The translations under genes were made by a program, and so were the position numbers. The notes under the pieces were generated by a model, which saw nothing but the letters and a program-made list of their open reading frames with translations, was not told the origin of the DNA and did no database searches. Positions 34,091-42,744 of a stretch of DNA of 64,000 nucleotides are shown one piece after another; position 1 is the stretch's first letter; each line of letters begins with the position of its first letter. This stretch comes from Pseudomonas sp. SJZ074 (GTDB lineage Bacteria > Pseudomonadota > Gammaproteobacteria > Pseudomonadales > Pseudomonadaceae): NCBI RefSeq assembly GCF_007828215.1, contig NZ_VIUE01000016.1, positions 1-64,000 of the forward strand, given 5' to 3'.

Positions 34091-35757
34091 GGCTGGCCTG
34101 CCTTGGTCGCGTCGGGCACGTGCCACTGGTCGGCGGACAACCGGGACGGACAGGGGGAGGCCGTGAGCTGGCGGGCGGCGCAGGTTCGCTGCGGCCAGGC
34201 CTGCAGGCCTTCATTCGCGGCGAGGGATGCGTTACCGGCCAGAACGCTGCCCAGCAGGAGCAGGGGAACAAGGATGCCGAGAAGGAGCCCGATCAGGATG
34301 TCCCCAGGCACCCGCTTATGGACTCGGGACAGAAAGGACGCACGACGTTCGGAGAACGTTTTTCCACTCAGGACCGCCGATACGGCGAGACTGCTGAAGT
34401 ACGCGACTGCGCCGAGCATGCCTGCGGCCAGGTAGATGACCCCACCCAGCAATCCGACCCAGAGGCTCTCACGGATCGGCAGCGGGGCGGGACGTCGCAG
34501 GCTCAGCCAGTGGCCGAGGCGCGCATGAAGCTGTTGGTCCAGGCGCCAGGCGATACGGCTCAGCGGTTTGCAGGCTGCGTTGAGTCCCCAGGCGACGACG
34601 CCGAGCAACATCGCGCGAAGGAGCATGTCGACCACACTGGTATAGAACGAGCCACCCAGGCGATATTCCAGGAACCAGCTCATACAGGCGGACGTGCTGA
34701 GGATCGCCAGCGGCACGGCCAGGACCGGTGGTCGCCGGCGCAGCGGTCGCCAGTTGTCCGGGGCCAGTTGCGGCATCTGATACAGCAACTGTGAATAGCG
34801 AAGCTCGACGGTGCGATATAACGCTTCGCAAGCCTTCCAATCGGCATCGCTGAAGGTCAGGCTCAAGCGCATCCGGGCGTCTTCGTCGGCGGCTCCAAAC
34901 AGCATGCGCGCTGCTTGAGACTCGTTGCTGTCGAAGAGCCCAGTGAGACGCTCCTGTTGTTGGAGAAACGTGTGGCAATGGCTGCGAGCCAGCAGTTGAC
35001 TCCACCACGGCTCGGGGCAGGGACTATGGTGGCCGGTCTGCTTCCAACCCTGCTGCGCACACATGGCGTCGAACAGTTGTTCCGACCAGACCGGTGCTTG
35101 CAAGAGCGCGATGGCCAGGCTCTGGTTCAACCACTGGCGCGCGTCCAGCCCTTGCAGCCACGGACTGGCTGCCAGTTCACGGGCCAGTTCGAGGAAGCGC
35201 CCGGTGTCGGCGCAAGCTGCATTCAGGCGGGCCTCGGCCCATTCCATGAGCTTGCCGCGCAGCTGTTCGAGCGCTGCACGGGGCAGGTCCGCGTGTTGCC
35301 AGGGTGTCAGCCAGTGCAGGTGTCCGATGGCGGTCTCGGCGAGAGCGTAGTGGTCCTCGTCGATCAGGCAATGCTGCAGCAGGCCGTGTTCGAATTCCCG
35401 TGCGCATCCGTAAAGGCGAGCCTGGGCCAGGCGGTCCGGGAGGTTGGTCGCCGTGATCGCTTCCAGGCATTGCGCAGCCAGGCGCCGGGCTGGGGAGGGG
35501 GCTTGTGATGCCTGCGGCTGGGACAGCGACTGCGCAAGGGGTAAGTCAATGGACGCGGACGGTAACTCGACGACCACTTCCTCCTCCTCCTGCCGCCATT
35601 CACTCCACTCCAACGCCTGTTCATAAGCCTCTCGCAGTCGCTGGAAACCCTCAGGGTCTTCGTCAGGCCGATGGCGTTTGAGCAGGCTGGCATACTGGCG
35701 CTTGACGCTGCGCTTGTCGGCATCCTCTGGCAGACCCAATATTTCCCAGCAGCTCAT
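34087..35757 (-). CDS. J-domain membrane co-chaperone with an HRPD motif
   Basis: The 556-residue protein has an N-terminal J domain (CWEILGLPEDADKRSVKRQY, LLKRHRPDEDPEGFQRLREA, about 3-50). The invariant HPD loop reads HRPD, with an arginine inserted, a variant I associate with J-proteins paired with HscC-type Hsp70s. A long soluble middle part follows, then about four membrane segments in the last 220 residues (VLAVPLAILSTSACMSWFL; AMLLGVVAWGLNAA; GLLGGVIYLAAGMLGAVAYF; LLLGILVPLLLLGSVLAG). It overlaps hscC by 4 nt. It presumably recruits HscC to the inner membrane. Confidence 0.82.
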   Translation of the reverse strand: MSCWEILGLPEDADKRSVKRQYASLLKRHRPDEDPEGFQRLREAYEQALEWSEWRQEEEEVVVELPSASIDLPLAQSLSQPQASQAPSPARRLAAQCLEAITATNLPDRLAQARLYGCAREFEHGLLQHCLIDEDHYALAETAIGHLHWLTPWQHADLPRAALEQLRGKLMEWAEARLNAACADTGRFLELARELAASPWLQGLDARQWLNQSLAIALLQAPVWSEQLFDAMCAQQGWKQTGHHSPCPEPWWSQLLARSHCHTFLQQQERLTGLFDSNESQAARMLFGAADEDARMRLSLTFSDADWKACEALYRTVELRYSQLLYQMPQLAPDNWRPLRRRPPVLAVPLAILSTSACMSWFLEYRLGGSFYTSVVDMLLRAMLLGVVAWGLNAACKPLSRIAWRLDQQLHARLGHWLSLRRPAPLPIRESLWVGLLGGVIYLAAGMLGAVAYFSSLAVSAVLSGKTFSERRASFLSRVHKRVPGDILIGLLLGILVPLLLLGSVLAGNASLAANEGLQAWPQRTCAARQLTASPCPSRLSADQWHVPDATKAGQP

Positions 35758-37460
35758 CGCCAGACATCCTGCTCCAAGGCTTCGAGCTGCTCGGAGATCT
35801 GCGTGCGCAGGGCACGGATATCGTGCAGTTCCTGGGTGTCGAGCATTTGCGCGAAACGCGTGGCCAGGTCGTCGACCCGATGACGCAGTTCACCGCGGCT
35901 TTCCTGGTAAAGGCGTTCAAGCCGGGCGATCAACAAGGTGTTCGGCTGTTCGTCGCGGGGATGGACCTTCAACGACTCCAGGGCCTTGAGGCGCTGGGCG
36001 ATCTCTTCTTCACCGAGCACGCCGGCGTTGTTGGCGATCACCAGATTGCGCCGTTCCCCGGTCTGCACGGTCAGCGCATCGGCTTCCAGCAGGCCGTTGG
36101 TGTCATAAGTGAAGCGCACGTCGATGCTCACTTCGCCCGCCGGCATGGGCGGCACGGCAATTTCCAGTTCACCGAGGAGAATGTTTTCGCTGACCTGGCG
36201 GCTTTCGCCCTGATAGACCTTCAGCAGAACCACCTTCTGCTGGTCACGCAAGGTCACCACGCGCTTGACCTTGCTCACCGGCACCACGCAGTTGCGTTCG
36301 ATGATCGGCAGGTAGTGGCCGGTTTCGAGTCTGTTGCCGTACTCGACGGAAATCTCGATCCCCATCGAATACGGGCAGACATCCGTGAGCACCACTTCTT
36401 CGAGTGCCGCATCGCGGCTTTTCAGCCCAGCCTGCACGGCGGCGCCCAACGCCACGGCTTCGTCGGGGTTGAGCTGGATCGAGGGGAAGCGTCCGAACAG
36501 GCTGGCCGTCAGCTTGCGAACCAGCGGCATGCGGGTGGTGCCTCCCACCAACAAGACTTCGTCCAGTTCGCTGGCGCGGATACGTGCATCGCGCAGCGCT
36601 GTCTCGATGGGGGATCGAAGTCGGGTCAGCAGCGGGGCGTAGAGTTCGGCCATTGCCGCCTGGGTGTATTCATGGCGCCATTCGCGTTCGCCCTGGCGCG
36701 CCGAGAACGTGGCGCTCGGCTCATGCCCCAGGACTTTGCGCACGCGTTCGGCTTCACGGCGCAGGCGGCCGAACAACTGCGCGTCGTCCAGAGGCACCGG
36801 GCCTGCGGCAGAGCCGGCCTGGGCGGCGACGAAAGCCTGGAGCAGCAACGTGTCGAAATCTTCCCCGCCGAGGTAGTTGTCGCCGGCACTGGCCCGCACC
36901 TCCATCACACCTTCGAACAGCTCCAGGATGGACACGTCGAAGGTACCGCCGCCGAGGTCGAACACCAGGAACGTGCTGGCGTTGTCGCGCTGGTGCAACC
37001 CATAGGCGAGGGCGGCGGCGGTGGGCTCGTTGATGAGTCGTTCGACCTTGAACCCGGCCAGCTCACCGGCGATGCGCGTGGCTTTGCGCTGGGCATCGTT
37101 GAAATAGGCCGGGACACTGATGACGGCTTCCTCGACCGGCTCGCCGAAATGCCGTTCGGCATCTTCGCGCAGACTGCGCAGGACCATCGCCGACAGCTCC
37201 TCGGCACGGAACTGGCGATTGCCGAGCGTGGTGAGGCGGGCACTGCCCATGTAGCGCTTGAACAGCGAGGTCGTGACTTGCGGGTGGGTTTGCAAGCGTT
37301 CCAGCGCCGCGCGGCCGACCATCATCCGACCTTCATCATCCAGGCCTACCACGCTGGGAGTCAGCCATTCGCCGAGCGCATTGGGTACCAGCTGTGCAGC
37401 GCCATCGCGCCATGCCGCGATCAGGCTATGGGTGGTGCCCAGGTCAATGCCCACAATCAT
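35754..37460 (-). CDS. hscC: Hsp70-family chaperone HscC
   Basis: The 568-residue Hsp70 has the ATPase motifs GIDLGTTHSLIA, SVPAYFNDAQRKATRIAGEL, NEPTAAALAYG, VFDLGGGTFDVSILE and LVGGTTRMPLVRKL. A substrate-binding domain (VLTDVCPYSMGIEI) and a shortened lid follow. Length and sequence fit HscC (about 560 residues) rather than DnaK (about 640). The ATG at 37460 begins the conserved MIVGIDLGTT; a TTG three codons upstream is possible, with AAGGAG upstream of both. It heads the three-gene operon with the J-protein and DUF3829 gene. Confidence 0.92.
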   Translation of the reverse strand: MIVGIDLGTTHSLIAAWRDGAAQLVPNALGEWLTPSVVGLDDEGRMMVGRAALERLQTHPQVTTSLFKRYMGSARLTTLGNRQFRAEELSAMVLRSLREDAERHFGEPVEEAVISVPAYFNDAQRKATRIAGELAGFKVERLINEPTAAALAYGLHQRDNASTFLVFDLGGGTFDVSILELFEGVMEVRASAGDNYLGGEDFDTLLLQAFVAAQAGSAAGPVPLDDAQLFGRLRREAERVRKVLGHEPSATFSARQGEREWRHEYTQAAMAELYAPLLTRLRSPIETALRDARIRASELDEVLLVGGTTRMPLVRKLTASLFGRFPSIQLNPDEAVALGAAVQAGLKSRDAALEEVVLTDVCPYSMGIEISVEYGNRLETGHYLPIIERNCVVPVSKVKRVVTLRDQQKVVLLKVYQGESRQVSENILLGELEIAVPPMPAGEVSIDVRFTYDTNGLLEADALTVQTGERRNLVIANNAGVLGEEEIAQRLKALESLKVHPRDEQPNTLLIARLERLYQESRGELRHRVDDLATRFAQMLDTQELHDIRALRTQISEQLEALEQDVWR

Positions 37461-37592
37461 GTCCGTCAACTCTCCTTAGTCGTTGTTATGCGATGGCGTT
37501 GCGTGCGAGCCGGCTAGCGTATCAGACCTGTGTTGGTAAAAAGATGGAAACCTTTGGGGGAGGCTTACCTCATGACAGTCAAGCCTGAAAAC

Positions 37593-37620
37593 TGTGGGAG
37601 CGAGCCGGCTCCCTCCCACA
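37593..37620. terminator. Hairpin between the binding-protein operon and hscC
   Basis: TGTGGGAGCGAGCC and GGCTCCCTCCCACA are 14-bp arms with one mismatch and no loop spacer. It lies about 20 nt after the stop of the leftward binding-protein gene at 37641 and could end that transcript. The sequence is REP-derived (GGGAGCGAGC). No T-run is evident, so it may act only as an mRNA-stabilising hairpin. Confidence 0.5.
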
Positions 37621-37640
37621 GGGCTTGCGTCGCCTGGTGT

Positions 37641-38375
37641 TTAGCGCTCGTCCCGCATGATCCGCGCCACTTCCCCTGACGCTTCCAACTGCTCGAAAGC
37701 ATGCTGCGCCCGGGCGATGATCTCATCCGGTGTGCTCAGGCTGAACGCCATGTAGACCCTGGCGGGCCGTTCATCGAAGGCGTAGACCTCCTCCAGGTCG
37801 GCGAACGCCACGTGCTCTTCGTCGCAGATGATCCGTGCCGCGTTCTCCGGCATCGGCAAGAGCTGGACCTGACGGTTAAGCAGTTTCCGGAAGTTATCGC
37901 GACGATCCGCCGATACCACCAGCCGGGTAAACCCCTGCTGTTGCATGAGCAACTGCTTGGAGTCGTTACGCACTACGCCTACTGTATAGCGCTTGGCATC
38001 CTCGAGGTTGGCCAGGGTGATGTCGTTGCGTTCGCGCAGCTTGTAGAGCTTGATGGTCACCCGTTCCAGTTCGCCCACCCACTTGAACAACGGCTCGCGC
38101 AGCACGGTGCGGTCCATGGGGTAGATCAGTACATTCGGCTCGTGCAGGGCCTTGTCGTAAGCCCGGGCCCAGGGATATAGCAGGATATGGTGGTCGGTCA
38201 GCCCGGCTTTATTCAGCGTCTCTTCGACGACACGGGTGCCCGGCCCGACGAGCTTGCCGTCGCGCAGGTACGCGTAGAGCGAGTCTTCGGTGACGACTTC
38301 GATCCCCTCGGCGTGACTGTGCAGGCTGGTCAAGGCCACGAACAAACATAAGCAGAGCGTCAGGCGATAGTGCAT
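37641..38375 (-). CDS. Periplasmic SBP_bac_3-type binding protein
   Basis: The 244-residue protein has a signal peptide (cleavage near SHA before EGIEVV) and a type II periplasmic-binding fold (IEVVTEDSLYAYLRDGKLVGPG, LLYPWARAYDKALHEPNVLIY, YTVGVVRNDSKQLLMQQQG). It lacks an ABC permease or ATPase nearby. It is the third gene of an operon with another such protein and a diguanylate cyclase. Such orphans often feed sensory proteins rather than transporters. Ligand unknown; polar amino acids are usual in the family. Confidence 0.85.
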   Translation of the reverse strand: MHYRLTLCLCLFVALTSLHSHAEGIEVVTEDSLYAYLRDGKLVGPGTRVVEETLNKAGLTDHHILLYPWARAYDKALHEPNVLIYPMDRTVLREPLFKWVGELERVTIKLYKLRERNDITLANLEDAKRYTVGVVRNDSKQLLMQQQGFTRLVVSADRRDNFRKLLNRQVQLLPMPENAARIICDEEHVAFADLEEVYAFDERPARVYMAFSLSTPDEIIARAQHAFEQLEASGEVARIMRDER

Positions 38376-38390
38376 ACAAGCCTCACTGGT

Positions 38391-39731
38391 TTAGAAAGCA
38401 ACGCAATTACGTCCTTGATGTTTGGCCCGATACAACGCCTGGTCGGCACGTTGTAGTAACAGGTCGAAGTGATCCATGGTTTGCGGGTCCAGCTCGGCGA
38501 CGCCGATGCTGAGGGTGACAAAGGGGGAAATCGCCGAGCCGCTATGGGGCAATTCGCGCTTGGCCAGGCTGGCACGGACCCGTTGGGCAGCGTCGTAGGC
38601 CTGCTTTGCGTCGATGTTGGGCAACATCACGACGAACTCCTCGCCACCTACCCGGGCGGTCAGCTCGCCGGAGCGGCCGAACACACCGCGAAGGGTTTCG
38701 GCGATCTGCTGCAGGCATTGGTCTCCCTGGATATGGCCATAGGTGTCGTTGTAGAGCTTGAAGAAATCGACGTCGCACATGAGCACCGACAGTGGGGTCT
38801 TGTGGCGAAGCGCACGGCGAAATTCGATTTCTTTCAGTTCATCGAAATAACGACGGTTGGGCAGCCCGGTCAACGGATCGTGACGTGACAGGGCTTCGAG
38901 TGCCTGGTTGGCTGCCTTGAGTTCCGCGGTACGCGCCTCGACCAGTTCGGCCAGTTGGTCGCGGCTGGCCTCCATGGCCAGTTCATCCAGGCGCTGGCGT
39001 TCCAGGTGAGTGTGGAGGTTGTCCTGGAGCTCGTTGAGCTGGGATTCGAGCAGGCTCAGTTCGTCCTGGCGCCGTACCGAACGCTGCAGCTTGAAGTAGT
39101 GCCTGAGGGTCTGTGGCGTGAGTTGGCCCAGGTGCCGGGCAATGTGGATGACATGCACGGTCACCAGGCGATTGAACACGGTCATGACCAGCCCGGCCAG
39201 CAGCAGCGATTGGATCACTTGGGCGATAACGATGCTGCGTGCCTCGCTCCAGAGTCGTTCCCACAGCAGGTTGTTATCGCCTTCGATGGTCAGCTCACCG
39301 ACCTTTTCGTTGGCGCCTTCGTAGGGTTGCGCGACGAGTTCATGTTGCAGCACGGGCGCCGGGCCGGACATGACGACGGCGTATCGATTGAGTTCGATGA
39401 TCTCGGGCGATTGACCGGGCCGCAGGATCTTGAGCACCACGCGGCCCACCGGCGCGGCCTTGGCAACGCTGGAGAGTTGCTTGCCCAGGGATTCACGGTC
39501 CAGCTCCCAGATGGCGTGGGACAAGGTGTTCTGGAACACCTGGTCGATCAGGACCAGTTCCGATTTCATTTCTGCCAGGTTGTTTTCCCAGGCAAGCCAG
39601 GTACGCAGCGTGACCATGGCCAGGGTAAAAAGAAGACAGAACAACAGTGTCGCGAGTACCAGGCGACGCCCCAGGGAGCTGAACGCCTTGACTTGTGGCT
39701 GGGTTGCGGGAGTTTCGGAGTTTCGCGCCAT
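38391..39731 (-). CDS. Membrane diguanylate cyclase (GGEEF)
   Basis: The 446-residue inner-membrane enzyme makes cyclic-di-GMP. A first membrane segment at about 22-42, a periplasmic domain of about 120 residues, a second membrane segment (IAQVIQSLLLAGLVMTVF), a HAMP-like and coiled-coil linker, and a GGDEF domain with intact GGEEF (362-366) follow in order. The upstream inhibitory site reads RSGE instead of RxxD, so product inhibition may be weak. The ATG at 39731 lies 1 nt beyond the stop of the preceding gene, which decides the start. It is enclosed by two binding-protein genes in one operon, whose products may bind its periplasmic domain. Confidence 0.9.
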   Translation of the reverse strand: MARNSETPATQPQVKAFSSLGRRLVLATLLFCLLFTLAMVTLRTWLAWENNLAEMKSELVLIDQVFQNTLSHAIWELDRESLGKQLSSVAKAAPVGRVVLKILRPGQSPEIIELNRYAVVMSGPAPVLQHELVAQPYEGANEKVGELTIEGDNNLLWERLWSEARSIVIAQVIQSLLLAGLVMTVFNRLVTVHVIHIARHLGQLTPQTLRHYFKLQRSVRRQDELSLLESQLNELQDNLHTHLERQRLDELAMEASRDQLAELVEARTAELKAANQALEALSRHDPLTGLPNRRYFDELKEIEFRRALRHKTPLSVLMCDVDFFKLYNDTYGHIQGDQCLQQIAETLRGVFGRSGELTARVGGEEFVVMLPNIDAKQAYDAAQRVRASLAKRELPHSGSAISPFVTLSIGVAELDPQTMDHFDLLLQRADQALYRAKHQGRNCVAF

Positions 39732-39732
39732 C

Positions 39733-40503
39733 TCACAGCCATTTGTGCAGGATGGCGTCATAGACGCCATTGCGGCGGATGGCTTCCAGGCCGGCGCGGA
39801 ATTTCTCCACCGTTTCGACTGGTGTCCTGCGACTGAACGCCATGCTCAGCGCTTCATCGCTGCTCAGGTCGGAAATCGGCAGTGAACGCACCAGCACCTT
39901 GGCCGGATCTTCGCCGTTCTGGCGAACCAGGTACTGTGCGTTGAGCTCGTTGGAGATCCACATTTCCACATGGTCGACCTTGAGCTTGCGGTAGTTGTGC
40001 TCGTACTTGGTGCTCGACTGCAATTGTTCGCCTACGCGAAACCCCTTCGAGATCAGGTACTGCTCGCCCACGTCCTGGTTAACGGTAGCGATCTGGTAGG
40101 CGCGGGCTTCGTCCAGCGAGTTGAGTTTTACCGGCCGGTCAGCCAGCGAGTACAGATACCAGTGGGTGGGGGCAATGGCCCCCACCCACTGGAACAGCGA
40201 TTCGCGCTCCGGAGTACGGGCGATGGAGTAGATCAGCACGTTGCTGTCATTGAGCGCCAATTCGTAGGCCCGTGCCCAAGGCATGGACCGGATCGACGCC
40301 TGTACCTTGATTTCCTTGAGCACGGCCTGGACTACCTCGGTGCTCATGCCGGTCATCCGTCCATCCTGGGTCATGTTATAGGGCGGCAGTTCCTCCGTAA
40401 CAATGCGCAGGGCAGGCTCTGCCGCGGCATTCGGCGAGAATCCGCTTGCAGCCATGAGCATCAGAACGCCAAACACCAGCAAACGGTCAAGCGACAGGAC
40501 CAT
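39733..40503 (-). CDS. Periplasmic SBP_bac_3-type binding protein
   Basis: The 256-residue protein has a signal peptide (cleavage near NAAA before EPALRIV) and the type II periplasmic binding fold (LRIVTEELPPYNMTQDGRMT, SIRSMPWARAYELALNDSNVL, YQIATVNQDVGEQYLISKGF). The ATG at 40503 is preferred over a TTG two codons upstream. It is the first gene of the operon before the diguanylate cyclase. It resembles the third gene's product (shared PWARAY and LIY motifs) and is probably its paralogue. No transporter genes accompany it. Confidence 0.87.
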   Translation of the reverse strand: MVLSLDRLLVFGVLMLMAASGFSPNAAAEPALRIVTEELPPYNMTQDGRMTGMSTEVVQAVLKEIKVQASIRSMPWARAYELALNDSNVLIYSIARTPERESLFQWVGAIAPTHWYLYSLADRPVKLNSLDEARAYQIATVNQDVGEQYLISKGFRVGEQLQSSTKYEHNYRKLKVDHVEMWISNELNAQYLVRQNGEDPAKVLVRSLPISDLSSDEALSMAFSRRTPVETVEKFRAGLEAIRRNGVYDAILHKWL

Positions 40504-40749
40504 CGACAATTACCCTATGAAACCGGCAGGACACGGTGGGGGCGAAAGAGCCCTCTTCTCGATAGTTATCGGCTGGATTGACTCAGGCTTGAGTGTCACC
40601 TGTCGTCGTTCGTCGCCGGCGCAGGGTTGAAGGCTCGTTTGACAGGTTTGGGCGAAACTCACCTGGGAAAGCTCCAGCCCGTGGCGGTCGAGCCGATATA
40701 GCCGATAGGCGCATTGGCGCTGGCCAGATGTTGGATCGGAGCGTAAGAG

Positions 40750-42675
40750 ATGCTGCAAGAAGCCCCAGGATTCACATCCAACAAACGCTCACTCACTGCC
40801 CGTGCGTTGCGTCTGGCGGTCTTGCGGATCGGCCTGGTTTCGTTGTGTGCCGGTGCGATTTCCTATTATGTGAACCTGTCCTCGCTGGAAAAAGCGATTA
40901 CCACGCAATTGTTGCTTTCCACCGAGCAGACGTTGCAACGCGAGTCCTTGCCGTTCAGCGAAATAAAGGACCTGCAGCGAAATTTTCTGAATGAGTTCAA
41001 AAGTGTCCTGGCCAATCCGGAAAGCGGAGCTGCGCTGGTGCGGGACTTCGACCAGATCTTCTACCGGCACGAGGACGGCTCCTACACCCAGCGACCGATG
41101 CTGTTCGAAGGCGAACCCCTGCCGGATGGTCGTCGATTTGCCGGAATGTCAGCCACCTACGCGCCTGACATTCCACTCAACGACGACATCAAGGCCCGCT
41201 TTGCGCTGTCATATATCCTCTCGTACAAATACGGCTCCAGTGTCCAGGGGCGGTTGTTCAATTTCTATGGCGTGGTGCCGGAGAAAGGCTTTCCCATCTA
41301 CCAGCAGGCCGATATCGCCAAAATCTTTACCTATTCCGGGCCGGATGCCCTGAAGCTGGAAACCTATGAGTTCTATGCGCGTGGCTTTGCCAGCCCCAGC
41401 AGCGAAACGCTGTTCACCCGGATGTATTGGGACGCTTCCAACAACGCCTGGATGACCACCGTCGCCACGCCTGACGTGGCCGATGCTTCCGGCAAGCATC
41501 AGATCCTGGCTTGCGTCGATGTACTGCTCGATGAACTCATGAAGCGCACTGCCAAACCCTTCGTGGATGGCGCGTACAGCACGATGTTCATCGCCGATGG
41601 CGACGGCACGCTGATTTACTACCCAGGCAAGATGGATCAGGTCAAAACCAGCGAAGGCAAGGCTTCCATTCGTTCGCTCGGGCTGGATGGCGACTATCCG
41701 CTTCTTCAGGCCTTGCCCTCTCTGGCGCCCGGCCAGGCAGTGGTGGTGCAGACACGCGATGACATTGTCGCGATGGGCATCGTTCCCGGTACGCCTTGGG
41801 CACTCGCCGTGCATTTTCCCCGGGCGCAGATGGTGCCGGCGATTCTCGACAACTTGCTGATCGTGGTTGCCCTTGGGCTGCTGACCCTGTTGGTGGAAAT
41901 CTTCATCCTGCGTTCCATTTTGCAAAAGCAGGTGGCCATTCCGCTGTTTCGCCTGATGCAGGCGACACGGTCGTTGGGTTTGTCCAAGGAGCGCCTTAAC
42001 CGCGACAGGCTGCCGATCCGCTCCGCCGACGAAATTGGCGAACTGGCTCGGGACTTTGCCTCGATGGCGGACCGCATCCATGACGCCCAGGAGCAATTGG
42101 AACTCAAGGTCAAAGACCGGACTGCGGCGCTTGAGGAAGCCAATCGCCAATTGGTTGTGCTGAGCACCACTGACGGCTTGACGGGAATCGCCAACCGCCG
42201 GCATTTCGATGAGGTCCTGGTCAACGAATGGCGGCGTTCGGTACGCGCGGGAACCCTGTTGTCGTTGATGCTGATCGATGTCGACATGTTCAAGAGCTAT
42301 AACGACCATTACGGGCATCAGGCTGGCGATGACTGCCTGCGAAGCATTGCCAATACGTTGAAAGAACATGCCCAACGGGCCGGTGACCTGGTGGCGCGTT
42401 ATGGCGGTGAAGAGTTTGTCCTCATCACCACGACGCCCAATGTCGACAGTGCGTTCCAGCATGCCCAGGCCCTGGGCGATGCCGTGGAAACTATGGCGCT
42501 GCCCCACGCCAAGTTACCGTTCGGCTTCGTGACGGTGAGCATTGGCCTGGCGGTCACGGTGCTCATGGAAGAGGTGACGGCGCAAGACCTGCTCAAACAA
42601 GCCGATCAGGCGCTCTACATGGCCAAGGCCCGAGGTCGCAATCGGACCATGCTGGCGAATGCTTCGATCCTGTGA
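40750..42675 (+). CDS. Membrane diguanylate cyclase with a dCache-like sensor
   Basis: The 641-residue protein has a membrane segment at about 23-45, a large periplasmic Cache-type domain (RMYWDASNNAWMTTVATPDV, GYSTMFIADGDGT-like strand GAYSTMFIADGDGTLIYYPG) to about 365, and a second segment (LLIVVALGLLTLLVEIFIL). HAMP, a coiled coil and a GGDEF domain with GGEEF (552-556) follow. The inhibitory site RAGD is at the right distance, so product inhibition is expected. It is divergent from the binding-protein/cyclase operon across about 250 nt. Family and order show an inner-membrane, signal-dependent cyclic-di-GMP source; its ligand is unknown. Confidence 0.92.
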   Translation: MLQEAPGFTSNKRSLTARALRLAVLRIGLVSLCAGAISYYVNLSSLEKAITTQLLLSTEQTLQRESLPFSEIKDLQRNFLNEFKSVLANPESGAALVRDFDQIFYRHEDGSYTQRPMLFEGEPLPDGRRFAGMSATYAPDIPLNDDIKARFALSYILSYKYGSSVQGRLFNFYGVVPEKGFPIYQQADIAKIFTYSGPDALKLETYEFYARGFASPSSETLFTRMYWDASNNAWMTTVATPDVADASGKHQILACVDVLLDELMKRTAKPFVDGAYSTMFIADGDGTLIYYPGKMDQVKTSEGKASIRSLGLDGDYPLLQALPSLAPGQAVVVQTRDDIVAMGIVPGTPWALAVHFPRAQMVPAILDNLLIVVALGLLTLLVEIFILRSILQKQVAIPLFRLMQATRSLGLSKERLNRDRLPIRSADEIGELARDFASMADRIHDAQEQLELKVKDRTAALEEANRQLVVLSTTDGLTGIANRRHFDEVLVNEWRRSVRAGTLLSLMLIDVDMFKSYNDHYGHQAGDDCLRSIANTLKEHAQRAGDLVARYGGEEFVLITTTPNVDSAFQHAQALGDAVETMALPHAKLPFGFVTVSIGLAVTVLMEEVTAQDLLKQADQALYMAKARGRNRTMLANASIL

Positions 42676-42744
42676 TTTAAATGAACCCAGTGCCACTCCC
42701 TCCTGTCACTCGTTTGTCCAGGAACGACAACAGGGAGTCCACTG

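Noticed and set aside
35823..37517. A 564-codon plus-strand open frame.
   Set aside because: Antisense shadow of hscC, whose Hsp70 motifs are unmistakable.
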